From Voacanga thouarsii (taxonomy: Eukaryota; Streptophyta; Magnoliopsida; Gentianales; Apocynaceae), in the NCBI GenBank assembly GCA_026120185.1, contig JANUWF010002022.1, positions 2,402,001 to 2,466,000 on the forward strand: DNA of 64,000 bases, written 5' to 3'. Position 1 is the stretch's first letter; each line of letters opens with the position of its first letter. The position numbers and the translations under genes are program-made. Under the pieces are notes generated by a model, which was not told the DNA's origin, made no database searches, and was given only the letters and a program-made list of their open reading frames with translations. This document shows positions 33,558 through 46,690 of the stretch, piece by piece.

Positions 33558-35992
33558 GTCAGGTCTTGTTATGTTGATTTCACCCCTTTGCCTTCTCATC
33601 AATCAGATGTATTCTCTAGTAACAAAGATTCAACTATTGATATTTGAATATCTATCCCTTCATGAACCCATTGACCGTGTAAAGTGACTTTTTTGAATTA
33701 TGCTTCTGCTTGTCCATCAATGGAAGAATCCTTAAAAACACATGAAAATTGTGTGCCTGGGTGCACTTTCCCAATTAGGAAAACACATTACCAAAATCAA
33801 GATTTGGAAATTGAAAAGATCACACGAAATATTTCATATTCGAGATATTTAAGAAATCGAGTGCTTGATAATACTTTCAAACTCAAGTATAACATTCATC
33901 TCATAATATATCAGAAAAGCATTAACTGTATCAAGAAAGCACATGATCGTTTCAGGAAAACACTTAGCTAAAACAAGATTTAAAAAGCAGTGAGTCTGGG
34001 ACTCACCTCGTGTCCTAACTCAATGTGATGACGTATATAATACTCTTAGTCCTTTACGAAGCTTTGATGATAAATGACTTATATCGAGAGTCATTCCAAA
34101 CCTCACTTATCATTCTAAGGTACGACTAACACAAAACAATTATGTGAATAGAAAATATTCTATTTTCTTCTTTCTTACTTCTTCTAACCAAAATGAGATA
34201 AATACTAAGAATGATCAAAGGCTCATTAATTCATTTCCCATCTATTTGTTCAAACAAATATCCAAAGTTTCCATATGTTCTTATGATCTCTCTTTCATCC
34301 ATTAACACCAATAGAACAATACTTGAGTTTATTTCTTACTAAACAAAATTCTGCATTTCTTCATTCTTTTGCATAACTTTTGATTCATAAGTCTAATTGA
34401 TGTCAAACTTGCTCCAAAATGTCCTCAAGACATTCCTTTATAATTTCCAATTCATGAATCACTGATTTCCCTTCTCATTTCACTCAGTTTTGCATACAGC
34501 TTCTCAATCTCGTTACTGTTTTGGCAGCTTGTGATATTTTCATCATAACTTTTTACTTACAACTCCAAATCATGTAAAATTAGTCCCAAAATGATCCTAA
34601 GACATTTAGATACAAGTTTCAGGTCATGGGGCTCCAACTGAACAAGCCAATTTGTACAGTTTGTTTGTTCTTCAAGGCTGCTCGGGATTTCTTCAAAACA
34701 GAATTTCTGTTTTTGTTTCCTTTCTTCACACCATCTATTTTACTTTCATGCTAACAACTATATATAACACTTAAACCATCTTCAATTCTCTGATTTTCAG
34801 AGACACTTAGCCTAGAAATATCATATTTTCCAACATCAAGTTCAACAAGTGCAAACAACAACATTAACAATTTATTTTCTTCAACAATTAATTCCATCTT
34901 TCCCTTCCATTTCTTACACCTTTACAGCCATGAACAACCACCCAAACCACCATCAAAACACCTTCATATACCTTATAAAACATAGTATATAAACCCTCAA
35001 ATAAACCGGCACACATATACACACACCAATCTTCACCAAACATAGAAATCATGCTAGACAAATTCACAACTTTCATATTTTCCCAACAATATTCATATCA
35101 TAATAATCCTTGCAATGAAATCTACAACTTTAATTCATGAAGTATAGCTTTTTACTTTGTGTATGAGATCTTCTAGCTTGATTTTTCTCCAAGAATCACA
35201 AAGAACACCAAAAACATACACTTCTATCTCTCTTTTCTAATTTTCCTTGATTTTCTCAAAATTTTCTCTTATTTTCTTCTCTCTTTCTTTCCTCCCATAT
35301 AGCTGCATGAAATCTGGCTATTTTCACAGCATTTGTCTCAATTTTCCACCATTTTCCTTATTATTTCTTAAACTTATTTAATAAGCTTTTCTAATTACAT
35401 AATTCCATAAATATTTCACTCCTCTAATGGTGTTTTGACACTTGTTTCCATCCACCAATCATATTCGGCCACTTGTTTCAATTTCAACCGCATTTTAGAT
35501 TTTTTCTCAGAAATAATAAAAATTTGGGACCATATTGGAAAAATATTTTATTCCACCAATAAATTCTATAAATTCCACTAAATTGAATGGTAACATTCAA
35601 AATATTCAATTCTTTCTCAATCCTGTAAAATTTGCAGTCAAAATCCCAGTTGTGGTCAAAATTACGAAAATACCACTGATACCTCCAATAGCTTAATTTA
35701 TACCAAAATACTCGTCTCATTACACTGATTAATTTTTATTCTTAATGTACCTTTAAATTCTCACTCTAGTAAAAGTAGTGGCAATCTGAAAATTTAGGAT
35801 ACGGGTAGAACAAATTCAAAATTTCACTCAGGTCCTCATAAGCTCCAAAATTCTAATAATGCCCCTGGATATTTTTATTGCACCAAGATATTCATCACAT
35901 TATACTGATCATTTCTTATTCTGGTCACTTATACAAATTCTTATTCTATACACAATAGAATTGATTAAAGTATAAAAGTGGGGGTTGTTACA
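33558..35992 (-). mobile_element. Long LTR of chromovirus type (partial)
   Basis: The right edge reads ...GGGGGTTGTTACA at 35,992, i.e. minus-strand start TGTAACAACCCCC, the terminus style of the two LTRs at 37,816-45,277. The interior has the same kind of sequence (acttttgattcataagtc, ttgctccaaaatg). It also has a CT-rich leader region with a possible minus-strand TATA (ctatatggg, about 35,300). The left edge is not defined; it may begin inside intron 3 of the kelch-like gene near 33,574. No coding region. Confidence 0.45.
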
Positions 35993-35997
35993 TTATG

Positions 35998-37510
35998 TTC
36001 AAATCTTTTTTATTAATAAGCTATTTGCTTGGTGTGTTTAATTATTTTTTGCTTGAGGACAAGCAAAGTTTAAGTGTGAGAGAATGTGATGGGGGCTAAA
36101 TGTACCTATATTTTGAGGGTCATTTGTTTTTTATTTGTTACGATTTTATGTTCAAATGGCTATTGATTCCCACCATTTTGCTATCTTTTATGCAAAGTTA
36201 ATTGGATGAAAGAAATATTGAAAGGATTGTGAAAAAGTGCAAGAATCGACCAAAGCAGAGATTAACCGGTACCAGCCCAAGAAGGAGAGCCAGCCAAGGT
36301 TCAATACTAGACGAAACAGAGGAAAATCAGACATAAAACAGAGTTGAGCCGGTGCTGACCCAATCACTAAACCGGTGTCAGCTACTTTCTGGACTTGGGG
36401 CAGTGGACAATCCTTTTTAGACCAGAAGTTGACAACTTCTATGGACATCTTTTAGAAACTAACTCAACCTCGAATTAGGACTCTTGTAAGCACTTTTTGC
36501 CAATCTAAACTCCTATAAATATAAGAGAATAATATTGTACAAAGTAGTTCTCAAGTTTTTGAGCTTTAAATCTAACATCTTTAGAAAAATCCTAGGAAAC
36601 ACCAAGAGGAGGAGGATCAAGGAATTGGAGAATAAGAGAGGTTTTCTCAAGAAGATTGCAAAGGAGAAGGGGATAACACTTGTCTATGAGTTTTTCTTCT
36701 ATCTTTCTTTGTAATTTTATTTTGTTAAAGTTGGATTATATGTTTTAATCGTAGTTGAGAATATTTTTAATTACTCTATAATTTTGTGGTGAATTATTTC
36801 TAGACTTGCTAAATTCCAATTCTAGTTAATTAATTAATTAATTGTATGTATTTAATTAATTATGCTAGACTAATTAACTCACAATCTTGTTCTCTCTTAA
36901 TTAGATTGGAAAAGAAGGCTAAGGGAAAGATTTGGTAATTAAAGAGAAATTAATATCGCCTAGAATATAGGGGTATTATTTCTTCCATTAGAAAGACTTT
37001 AGTGTTACCTAGAATATAGGGACATTAATTGTTTAATTGAGTTATTCTTAATGATTCTTAGTTTTAAATAAGGAGGTAAAAGATACCCTTTGATTAATCT
37101 AAGAATAGAATTTCATAACTTAAAAAATAGTGAAATTTTGTTGTTTAAATTCATATTGGTATTTGGGAGAAATCAATTGATTGAAAGATATTTTTTTCAC
37201 TTGTCATGAAATTGAGATATTTCTTCATTACTTGTCTTTTTTCCTTATTCTCACTCCTTGATTATCCTTATAACTTTTTTTATATGACTTGATTTTCTCC
37301 AGTATAGGTGGTTTATTTATTTAGTTTCTTTATTTTGTTAGCTAAACAATATATATTATGGTAAAATAAGATGGGAGCCTAAATTCTTGTGGATTCAATG
37401 CTTGCTATTCTATATACTAGATGATGGGTATACTTGCTCAGATATATGGTTTTAATGGTTAACATTTTGATTAAAATTTGATTTATTGTGGCTCCTTATT
37501 ATTAATTTTT
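35998..37510 (+). mobile_element. Athila/Tat-like 3' end and LTR, plus strand
   Basis: Begins with a short piece of internal 3' sequence containing cttgaggacaagcaaagttt followed by aagtgtgagagaatg, a conserved pre-LTR signature of this lineage. The LTR then starts TGATGGGGGCTAAATGTACC at about 36,089. Its end (GGTATACTTGCTC, then a TTTTGATTAAAATTTGAT-like block, about 37,425-37,480) resembles the LTR at 7,967-9,300, in opposite orientation. No gag-pol is attached. The right boundary is approximate. Confidence 0.6.
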
Positions 37511-37815
37511 CCAACACTAAAAAGCACATAGTTGTAATAGCAACATAACAAATAATTAACTTTCCCCACATTTTTTTGTATTAACTTTTCCTAATAGAAT
37601 TGCTCACTGCAATGTATTTTAGTTAATAAAGATGTTCAGTTCCAAAAGCAAGATGTATACAAACCTTCGATGGGTATTTGATACAAAGTGCTATAGAAAA
37701 ACACTAATTTCAGAAATCCGTTTCTTTTTTTTCTTTGCATTCCTGCTCTTTGTTCTTACTTTCAACATGTCCAGTGTGGACAACTATCTCCAGGTCATTT
37801 GAAATCTGCCCATTT
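37511..37815. other. Spacer between two LTRs
   Basis: AT-rich, nothing recognised. The last five bases (cattt) are the putative left target duplication of the next LTR. Confidence 0.4.
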
Positions 37816-38995
37816 TGTAACACCCCCTAAATATGTAGCCTAAATAGCCAAGGATCTTGCCCTATCCTTTAGACCAGGAGTCTTTATAATGAGGTAGAAT
37901 AAAAGCATAGGAAAGAAAGTAAAAGAAAATGATAAATCTCTAGTACTTAAACTTAAATTATATCTTGAAGAAATTCGCCATGATCGATAAAATATAAATT
38001 CTAAGTTTGGCTAAAAGAAAATCTAATCATCCAACCAAAACGAAAGATAATAAATGTATCAAGACCTATCACTATTATAAAATAGAACCTCAAGTCACAG
38101 TCTTGACAAACTTACATTCTCATGAAAACGTGATTAGAGAAAATGTGTGAGATTATAAATAATCTCAATAAGTCTGAGGTGTGTGGTTGTGGCATAATTT
38201 TTGAAATAAATGTCATGATGCACATGAAAATAAGTTAAACGGATATGCTCGTAATAAAATTTACTCTCATGTGGAATTTAATTTTTGAGGAAAATATTGA
38301 GTATATTGTATTATACCGCTTAAACAAAATCCTCATCGGATAAAATATTGATTTACACTATACAATTTCTGGAATAGATTTTTCATTTATACAAAGTCTT
38401 GGACCCAAATTCTGCACAATAATCCCGATATGTCTTAAATGGCTAAGACATAACCAAGCCAAAAATTAACACGTAGTAGGGTGTACGTCCCTACCGAAAG
38501 AATACACCCAAACATTTCTCTCGTCTAACCTATCAAACGGATGTCCCACGTCCATCACCTATTTTTACCTATTGAAAATCATGTTGCTAGCTAAGGACTC
38601 GGCTTGGTCACCTAGAGTTGATGCCCCATTTGGTAAAAGACAGACATTCGAAGACAAGAATCTTCCGGCAGTCTTTCTAAACTAATGCAAGCTAGTCCTA
38701 GTACCTCGCTTATTGAGTACTCAATGTAATACCCTGTTTAAAACAACCTTTATTATATAGGGAAAGTCATGTATGACATAACATTTTATATGGCATTTGA
38801 TAACTTGAACCATTTTCATGGGTATATGTGATCTATGAGTTAGTTGTTTCATGAATTTATTTACTTTGATATAATTGTGTTGGTTGAGTTAGTTGAGCTT
38901 TTGTTTTATTGACTATAATTTATTAGAAGGAAAAATTGAGTAAGTGAATGAGAGTTAAGGGAATTTGTTGGAGGAATATTTAGACAAGAATTATA

Positions 38996-39062
38996 GTGGA
39001 ATAGTGGTTAGAGCTTGGTGTGTATTCTTTAGTGACTTGAGTTCGAATCCCAACTCTTGCAA
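38996..39062 (+). other. tRNA-like box A/box B pair
   Basis: Inside the nested LTR, gtggttagagcttgg resembles a pol III A box and gagttcgaatccc is a near-consensus B box, about 32 bp apart. The acceptor stem does not pair and the T stem has a mismatch, so it is not a functional tRNA. It may be a SINE head or a tRNA-derived scrap. Confidence 0.3.
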
Positions 39063-39727
39063 ACCCTTTCCTTTTCACTTTTGATAAACCTTTTTTCTCT
39101 TATTTTCCCTTCCCTTGGCTGAAAATCCTAGGGGCTGTTGCTTTCTTATTTTCCAATTTCCTAAAATATGGGTTTTTGATTATTTTAGGTTTTATTAAAA
39201 AGAATTTAATATAAATTAAATTCTTAATATTCTCTAATTAATATTTTATTTCAAACTTTTAGGAAGTTTAATTATTTTATCATATAGAATTTCCCAAGGA
39301 TTTTACTCAAGGGTTTCATTATCGAAAGAAGATTATAGGAACGTTTCTTTTGGAAACCACATTATAGCTACTACTTTCAAAAGAAGGAAAGTTTCCCAAA
39401 GTTGTTCCCTCTAAAAGAGTTTATTTGGAAATAAAGAGATCTTATCCAAAGCTTTAATGGAAATAAATATTCTCCCAAGATTTATGGCATTTTCGAAAGC
39501 TAGTGTTTAAGGAAAGAAAATTTCAGCTTTATTCCAAGAATCTAGATTTTATCACCTAATATAATTATTCCTCAATTAATTGTTTTTGCCTAAAATAAAT
39601 TAGGGGATTACCTAAATTAATCTTGGATCAACATCCCATTTTTATTAACTGAATTTTCTAGAATAAAACCAACCCTAACCGTCACCTTTATGAGTTTTAA
39701 TTTTCTTTCAAGTTTCGTAAATAAAAA

Positions 39728-39748
39728 GGGGGGGGGGGGGGGAGGGGA
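39728..39748. repeat. Poly-G run
   Basis: A run of about 15 G interrupted by one A near its end, inside the nested LTR. Confidence 0.9.
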
Positions 39749-42700
39749 CTTCCCTAAGTAATCCTAATCAATCAAGGTTCTTTTAAGCTAATCAAAAACC
39801 AGAAATTTCCTCTTCTTCCCACCTAATTTTCGGCCACTGTTCACATACACTCTCACGAAAATTTCAGCTTTTCATTACTCTTAACTTCCCTCTTGTCTTA
39901 GGCAAAAGCTACACACAAAACCCTATTCTTTCCTCCTCCCAATTTCGTCTAAGAGGAAGGCAGAAAACCAACTTCTTTCATCTCTTTTCCCTCTCTTATT
40001 TTCTGCCACCCTAACTGCCCAAGAACCCTCCAAAATCTGATCAAGTCGGCCATCCCAAGAGAGAGACCAAAAGCTGCCTTTTTCACTCTTATGATCAAGA
40101 GTCTAAAGTAAGATCCACTTCTCCTAAACACTAAAACACCAGCCCTAACCTATTCACTCTATCAAACCAGCCCTCAATCATACCCTAAAATCCTCTACTA
40201 CCCAGAAATTCCAGCCACCAACCCCCTCCAATAACTCGGCCAAAACAGCACCAATCTCCACCAAAAACAAACCCTAAGAGCAAAGTAACCAACTCTTCAA
40301 ACCCCTTCAACTTTTATTCAATTCTTCTTCTTCTTTTCTCCTAAATTTTGAACCAAAGGGGACTGATTTACCCCTATCATCTCATGATCTTTGAATCAAG
40401 GAAACCAAGGGCCACCACTCAACTTTTCTTTCCAAAGTAAACTCCGTCAAGCACCAAAGGTGCCACATTTGCTCTTGTTGTGCCGTCAAATAAGTATTTA
40501 AGGATTAACTTTACTGATTTAAAAGGCATTAATCTTTAGTGTATGGACTTATGAATGCTTATGGAGTTGAGCATGGAAGCATGAATAAACTAGTATGATG
40601 AATATATTAATATAAGCCATAGACAAAACTTGTATGAGATAGGACATTAATGTATCTTGTTATGATGAATTTAGATCTATTCTAGGTTGGCAAATGTGAG
40701 ATTTTTTAATATTTTTGGGGTTGTTTATGATGATTTTATGCCAGTTGAATATAAGAGTTGTTATATGGTGAATTGATTTGGATAAATGCATGGATATGAA
40801 CAATAGAATGGCAAAGGGAAGTTGTATATATGATCTAATGAAGTAAATCATCTAGACACCATGGATTAACTAGGTGATTAGCGAGATCATGAGAATTTAT
40901 GTTTCATGAAATAGTAGATGGAATGATTGGATCTTAATTATAGAATTATTTGCTCTAGATAAGAAATGAGTGGAAGTAAAGGCCATCAATTGAATTGGGT
41001 CTAGCTGTTGATTTATTCAAGTAAGTCCCTACATAACTGTTTTGATAAATGTTATTTGGTTGTAAGTAATTTTTACACTGTTATTTAGAATTGATGTCAA
41101 TGTGATATTTTGACAAGAGGATTGAAACGTTGGCTAAACATGATAAGTTACACTGTATTTTGATACTTGGGTTGGAAACGTGGATGTTTTACTTTCTAAA
41201 TGAGTTTATTAAATTTTAACTATTCAAACTCAAAAACGATTTCTTACACTATCACTAAACGATTTAGAAATGTTATTACGAAAAATCACATTTTGCAATC
41301 AAGCTAATCAAAAACTTTCGAAAAAGAAAAAAAAAAAAAGATTCTGCCCTTAAATGGGAAGCGTTGAGTACTTAGCGGGGATAAGCTAGTAGTACTAGTT
41401 TTGTAGAGCAAGAGTGAGTCTTCTGGTAGGAGGCCACCTCAAGAAGATAAACTCAACTTGGAAAGGTGACAGTACTACATAGTCAGGCCGTTTGAGTTAA
41501 CATATTGGTGCATGTGGACATTGCTGATCCAGATTGGACAACCGGAGTGTTGAGTGTAGAGATGGATGAGTATCTCGCCTAGTGGGAGGATCCCTCACTG
41601 CCAATTATTGAAAGAATACATTAGGACGCTATCATTGTGGTAACCATGATATGGATTATGATATTATTGTTTGGATCATTTGCTAATTCCTACCTAATGA
41701 ATTATGAATATGATGAAATGATGATTTCTTGTGAACTATTTTAGATTTATTGAGTAAGGCTCCTTTGTATAACTGTTATTGATGAAATTGACTTGCAAAC
41801 ACGAATTTGTGATTTTGATAAATCTACATGCACAAAATGGTTTTAATTGACACTTGCACACAAAAGACTTACTGAGATGCCAATTTCACACATTTTATAT
41901 CATGATTTCAGGGGAGTATTTATATTGAGCAGATTGAAAGAATAAGCGATGATCGCCATTTGTTTATTTTATTTTTAACTTGTATTTCATTCAAGAGATG
42001 GTTGCTAGTTTTGATCTCTCAAATTTGTATCAGTATTTTCCCTCGAATGTAATAAGAGTATTTTGTTATTTTAATTAGTTGGATTTTTTTCCAATTATTT
42101 ATTCTTTACACCTCGTTATTAAGACCCATGATCCTCTGGATGGGGCGACATCTCGCCCTATTTAAGTACGTAGATAGTGGGGTGTTATACTCAATGTCTA
42201 AATTCAATGTGGTTCAAGAAATTTCAATTCTGATGTAGAATATATAATTTTATTTCTAAAAAGAAAATATTGTTCCAATTGTAGGTAATCCATTTTCCAA
42301 ATTCAGTCCGATCTAAAACTCAATACCTCATTTTCCCCAAGATTTCCAAAATCAAATCCTTATATCTGTTCTAGTAATTTGTTCAGGGTATAACAATTCA
42401 TTATACACCATCAGCTTTGTAGAAAGTAATAATAAACGTAGCCTTTTGAATAAAGTTCATGCCATGATTTTTGCAATATTTGCATGCATGAAATGCATAA
42501 GTTTATTTGCATGAATAGCATATATTTGATGCATGGCTCTAAAATTATAATACTCATGAAAAGTTTCGCATAAATACTTAAGAATAAATAAACTATAATA
42601 AAACAACTATTTATGATAGACACTATTTACATGCATAAGTATTATCCTCAAGTGATAGATTCATAGATTAGGTCATAATTTTCATGCTATAAGTATAAAC

Positions 42701-45277
42701 TTTTCATGAAATTAAGCATGCATTATATATACAAAATCTTGCATAATTAAAATCATGGTATTTAGTATGGATTTGTCATTTCATAATATGTATTTGCGAA
42801 AATATGCTTTGGGATGCAAGGACTTATCTTGTCCAAGTTTAGCAAAATGTCTTCACTAAATCAAGTTATTGCTCCACTTCCCCATCCTAAGTCCTTCGCA
42901 TCTAACATATATATAATAATTGGAATTAATTTCCTATTTATATTATTCTTAAACAAAGCGATAATCGAGACCCTAGAATAATTAGAAAATTACTTAGCTC
43001 TTAAGTAATCTAAAACTCTTAGCGGCAAAGCTTAATTAATTCTAATACCATCAAGAAATTCAATAATCTATTAAAGCATCCAAAACTCACCTAGCATAAA
43101 GTTCTTCAATTTCCTTATTAATACTATTGATCAAACAAAGCCTTAATTAACATGCAAAACCCTAATTATCCATACAAACACAAATTAGTCACACAAACCT
43201 TAATCAACCATGCAACTCTAATGAATCATACAAAATGTCAATTAATCAAGAAGCACCTACACCATATTATACACCAAGCACACCAACAAATCAAATAGCT
43301 TTGCAAACATTAAAGGTCTCATCAAAAGTCTCATTTTATAATGGTGTAAGGTATCGTTATCCAAAATTATATTATCCAGAAAAATTGTCAAAATCTCAAC
43401 AAATATATTCCCCATAATCCTAAACATCTCACAAATTCCATTTAAGCCAATTTTCAACATTTTGTTACTATTTCCTTGTGTAAATTCATTTTTCTACTCC
43501 AAACACAACACTCTGCTTTCAATGTAAAACAAGGGTAAAAAACACTTACTTAATTAAATGAGGAAACCATTTTATTTTTTTACAAAAACTTTCAGTTTTG
43601 TACCTTTCATATGTTATGTGACTTACCATGTAATTTTTTCTCCAAGATCCCTCCAAAAAATGGTTCAAATGAATGTTAAAAAACAGTGCGTCAGAACAGT
43701 AACCAGCCTTAAGCTGTGATTTTGAAAAATCCATATCTCCCAAATTATAGAGGCTTTTCCGATGATTCTTTTTCCAAACTTTTCTTAACATCCTGAAGTT
43801 TCTAGAATATAAAAATCTGAGAAAATTCATCCGAAAAGGGGGTTTTGGAATATTTAAACTTGATCCCTCTATACAGGGGTTTTAACAGCTTGTCTTGGTT
43901 CATTAGTAAAAAATCAACGACTTCAAAACTAACGATTTTCTCTTTATTGTAAACACACAACCATGCTCCCAACATACCTTATAACATTCAAAAAATCAAA
44001 CTCAAGCACCTTATGAACAAAGTTTAGCTTTAAACCCAACATCCAATTTTAAACTCCTAAATTCCAGCTAACCCTTTGTTTTTGTCACCATCATCCACCA
44101 CATATATAACCACCCATACATAGCAAAACACAACCATAACATAGCTACATCATTTCTTTTAACAAGAACACACACAAAATTAGCATATTCACATATTATA
44201 CAAAGTTGTACATCATAATCAGAATTTCGGCCAGCATGAAGGAAAAGAAAAAAAAAATGCATTTTTCAGTACAAGAAACCATTTTAACTTGATTTCTCAA
44301 GACCCTAGACTAGATACAACATTTATGCATCAAAACACAACACAAATGAAGTATAAAATCTTAGATTTTTAGGGCTAGACAGCAGCCATGAATTTTTGGT
44401 CTTCAATGAAGAAGAACATGGTGAATGGTTTACCTTGAAATTTGAAGCTTGTTTCCAACCTTTCTACAGCAAAAGACAGCCCTTCTTGCACAAAAGAAGT
44501 GATGATTTCTTGAAGAATCTGAGAGAAGGAAAAGTCATGGAAGTGACAATGCCGTTATATTGAGAAAAGAAACGAGAGGAAATTGTGTTCTTCTTGCTCT
44601 TCAAAGCTGTCGGCCAACTTCAATGGAGGGAAGTGTGAGGGTTGTTTTTGTAGAGGAAGAAGGAAGAAAAATTGAGAGAAAGGGAGAGGTGTTGGCCGGC
44701 CAACTTGGAGAAGAATGGGAAGAAAATTATGTTTTATACTAGGGCATTTTTTGTCTAAGGGTTGAAATGTGTTCGCTAAAATATACCCTAAATCCAAGGG
44801 TTGTAATTTAACATGTTTCAATGGGTCAAGATAGTCCATGGGTCTTGCATATGGGTTTTGGCTTAAATAATGAAATTGGGTCAAATAGTTAAAATTAGTT
44901 TTGTCACTAAATTTGACCGAGACTTTTAATTATCAAACAAAGCTAAATCTTCTAGTAATTAAATTTGTTCAAGAGGGCACTTTTCAGAAAGGGAAATTCA
45001 TTGATATAATTTTACTAGATATATAAAATAATAATTAATTTTGATTAAATTACTTACTACATATAATACAAATATATATATAATATAACAATTAATTGTG
45101 AATAAATCATTTACTACAAATCATACAAATATTACCTTTAAGTAATTAGTTTCTCTATGAAAATTCAAATAATGAATACACGAATGTTTCACAAATAATT
45201 CATTTAATTTATAATACATGATTAATCTAATTAATTATTTAATTTTCTAAGATGCAATTTAGTAGGGTATAATTACA

Positions 45278-45673
45278 CTTTTCCTTCTTTGTCAATCACT
45301 GGGTCTTCCTATATGCAGTCAACCGTCTTACAGTCTGTAGAATTACTTCGCAGCCTTGTCATTGCAGACTGATCCTTTGCAACTGTTGTCTCTTCTCTTG
45401 GCTCAGTAACATTTGTGTTCATTGTCTGAGCTGCTTGACAAACAGCTTGGCTCAACTTTCACCATGTTTCTTTGTCCACCCCTGTCTTGGCCTTGTCGTT
45501 TACTTGTTCGTCCTCAATGCCCATTGTCCTACGATGGCCAACAGATTTTCTCCTCTTTTTTATGATCCTTGTCGCTGATTCCTTCGTCATGCCCCGAGCT
45601 TGCCTATCGTCCACCCTATGGCCTTCACTTTATTAACCGTCTTCGTTATGGCTTGAGGATCGGTACGAGTGTT
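45278..45673 (-). pseudogene. Probable LINE ORF1 downstream portion
   Basis: A GC-richer block than its surroundings. Read on the minus strand it continues the LINE ORF1 piece at 46,690-46,333 across the hAT insertion, with basic, low-complexity content (for example DKDHKKEEK). No domain is recognisable, as is usual for the ORF1 C-terminus. The assignment is by position. Confidence 0.35.
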
Positions 45674-45681
45674 ATCTTTGC

Positions 45682-45728
45682 CAGGGACGGACCTACCTGT
45701 AGCCTTGGGAGGGTCCCCAAGAATTTTA

Positions 45729-45772
<44 letters not shown>

Positions 45773-46324
45773 TAAAATTTAAAATAAATTGATCCTTCTA
45801 AATATATGAAATTAATTTTACATAAATATTATAAAATAATAATATAATAGTAAAAAAAAAGTTTATTGAATGTGAGACTTCATTTAACGTGAAATGATAT
45901 AATTACTATTGCAATTTGATTATTTTCGTTAGTGATATGAATTCTTAATTTTGAAATATTGTCTATTATATTTGAATTGGATTAATGGATAGTCAAGATA
46001 AGTAAGTTTAAAATTTATTTATTTATGTATCGTGTAATAATTATTATTCTTATTTTTTTAATTTTTACAATTATCACGAAATAATTTTTTTCAGTTATAA
46101 ATATGATAAAAATTAAACTTTGAAATAAGATGAAAGACGATTTTTTATCAAATTGTTTGATAGTATATATTAAAAAAAATTTTAAAAAATAATATAAATT
46201 CCATATTATATTTTAGAACTATTTTAATATAATTTAATATTACTATTATTATAAATTATTAAACATATCAAATTTCATTTAATTTATTATTGCCTCCAAT
46301 TATTCAATCATGCGTCCACCCCAG
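45682..46324. mobile_element. Non-autonomous hAT element
   Basis: 643 bp. Left end CAGGGACGGACCTACC; right end, complemented, CTGGGGTGGACGCATG: hAT-type inverted ends (CAGGGGCGGA-like). Flanked by a perfect 8-bp target duplication atctttgc (45,674-45,681 and 46,325-46,332), the length expected for hAT. No transposase; the interior is AT-rich with a (TA)n run at 45,736-45,768. Inserted into a LINE ORF1 relic. Confidence 0.85.
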
Positions 46325-46332
46325 ATCTTTGC

Positions 46333-46690
46333 TTTTCTTGGTTATGTTGCCTAGGTGGGTTGGCCCCCTTAGATCCGGCCTAAATTGGATCTTGTCACCC
46401 AGGCAGTCAGCCCAAATATGTGACATTTATTGCACAAGGATGGCTCGAAATCATACTTTACCTGTTGAACCTTATCATTTCCAGATGGCAGAACAATATT
46501 GATTGTACGGAGCAGCGGCGTCGAGGTGTCAACTTCTACCAAAATTCTGGCATAGGAGAATAACCGTTCCATCTATTTTGCCATCCCATCACTCATTATT
46601 GGGTTCCCCAGAATGGAAAAAACATGGGTAAGAGGCAGTAGCAGTTAGGCAAAAGATTGGTGATAGATAGAAGTGTCAGGACAGTGGGCC
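46333..46690 (-). pseudogene. LINE (L1-type) ORF1 fragment
   Basis: The minus-strand frame contains RLFSYARILVEVDTSTPLLR, then INIVLPSGNDKVQQVKYDFE and PSLCNKCHIFGL. This is the conserved ORF1 region of plant L1 elements (DUF4283-like followed by a CxxC...H zinc knuckle), where the knuckle binds element RNA. A stop precedes MERLF, and the final His/Cys of the knuckle are lost. No reverse transcriptase ORF2 is present in the window. Confidence 0.7.

Larger units (their letters stand above)
38725..42189 (+). mobile_element. Nested chromovirus-type solo LTR
   Basis: 3,465 bp, starting TGTAATACCCTG and ending GGGGTGTTATA, flanked by perfect 5-bp duplications CTCAA (38,720-38,724 and 42,190-42,194). 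The outer LTR resumes on both sides. A CT-rich transcribed-leader-like region at 39,750-40,350 suggests plus orientation. The final dinucleotide is TA rather than CA, a C-to-T change. No internal retrotransposon genes, hence a solo LTR. Because two flanking bases also match, the duplication can be read as 9 bp with TAATACCC ends (a MULE-like reading), which I consider less likely. Confidence 0.7.
37816..45277 (-). mobile_element. Outer chromovirus-type solo LTR (~4.0 kb without its insert)
   Basis: Ends are TGTAACACCCCC at 37,816 and, on the other side, ...AGGGTATAATTACA at 45,277, i.e. TGT...ACA with the CACCC-type inverted termini of Tekay/Del-like LTRs. The flanks are cattt and ctttt (4 of 5). 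A minus-strand TATA element (GTATAAAAC, about 44,742-44,734) followed by a CT-rich leader fixes the orientation. Removing the nested LTR and one duplication leaves about 4.0 kb. No primer site, polypurine tract or gag-pol adjoins it, so it is a solo LTR. Small open frames inside (for example 44,884-44,555) lie in this non-coding LTR. Confidence 0.6.

Noticed and set aside
44555..44884. 109-codon minus frame
   Set aside because: Falls in the promoter and leader part of the outer solo LTR; composition explains it.
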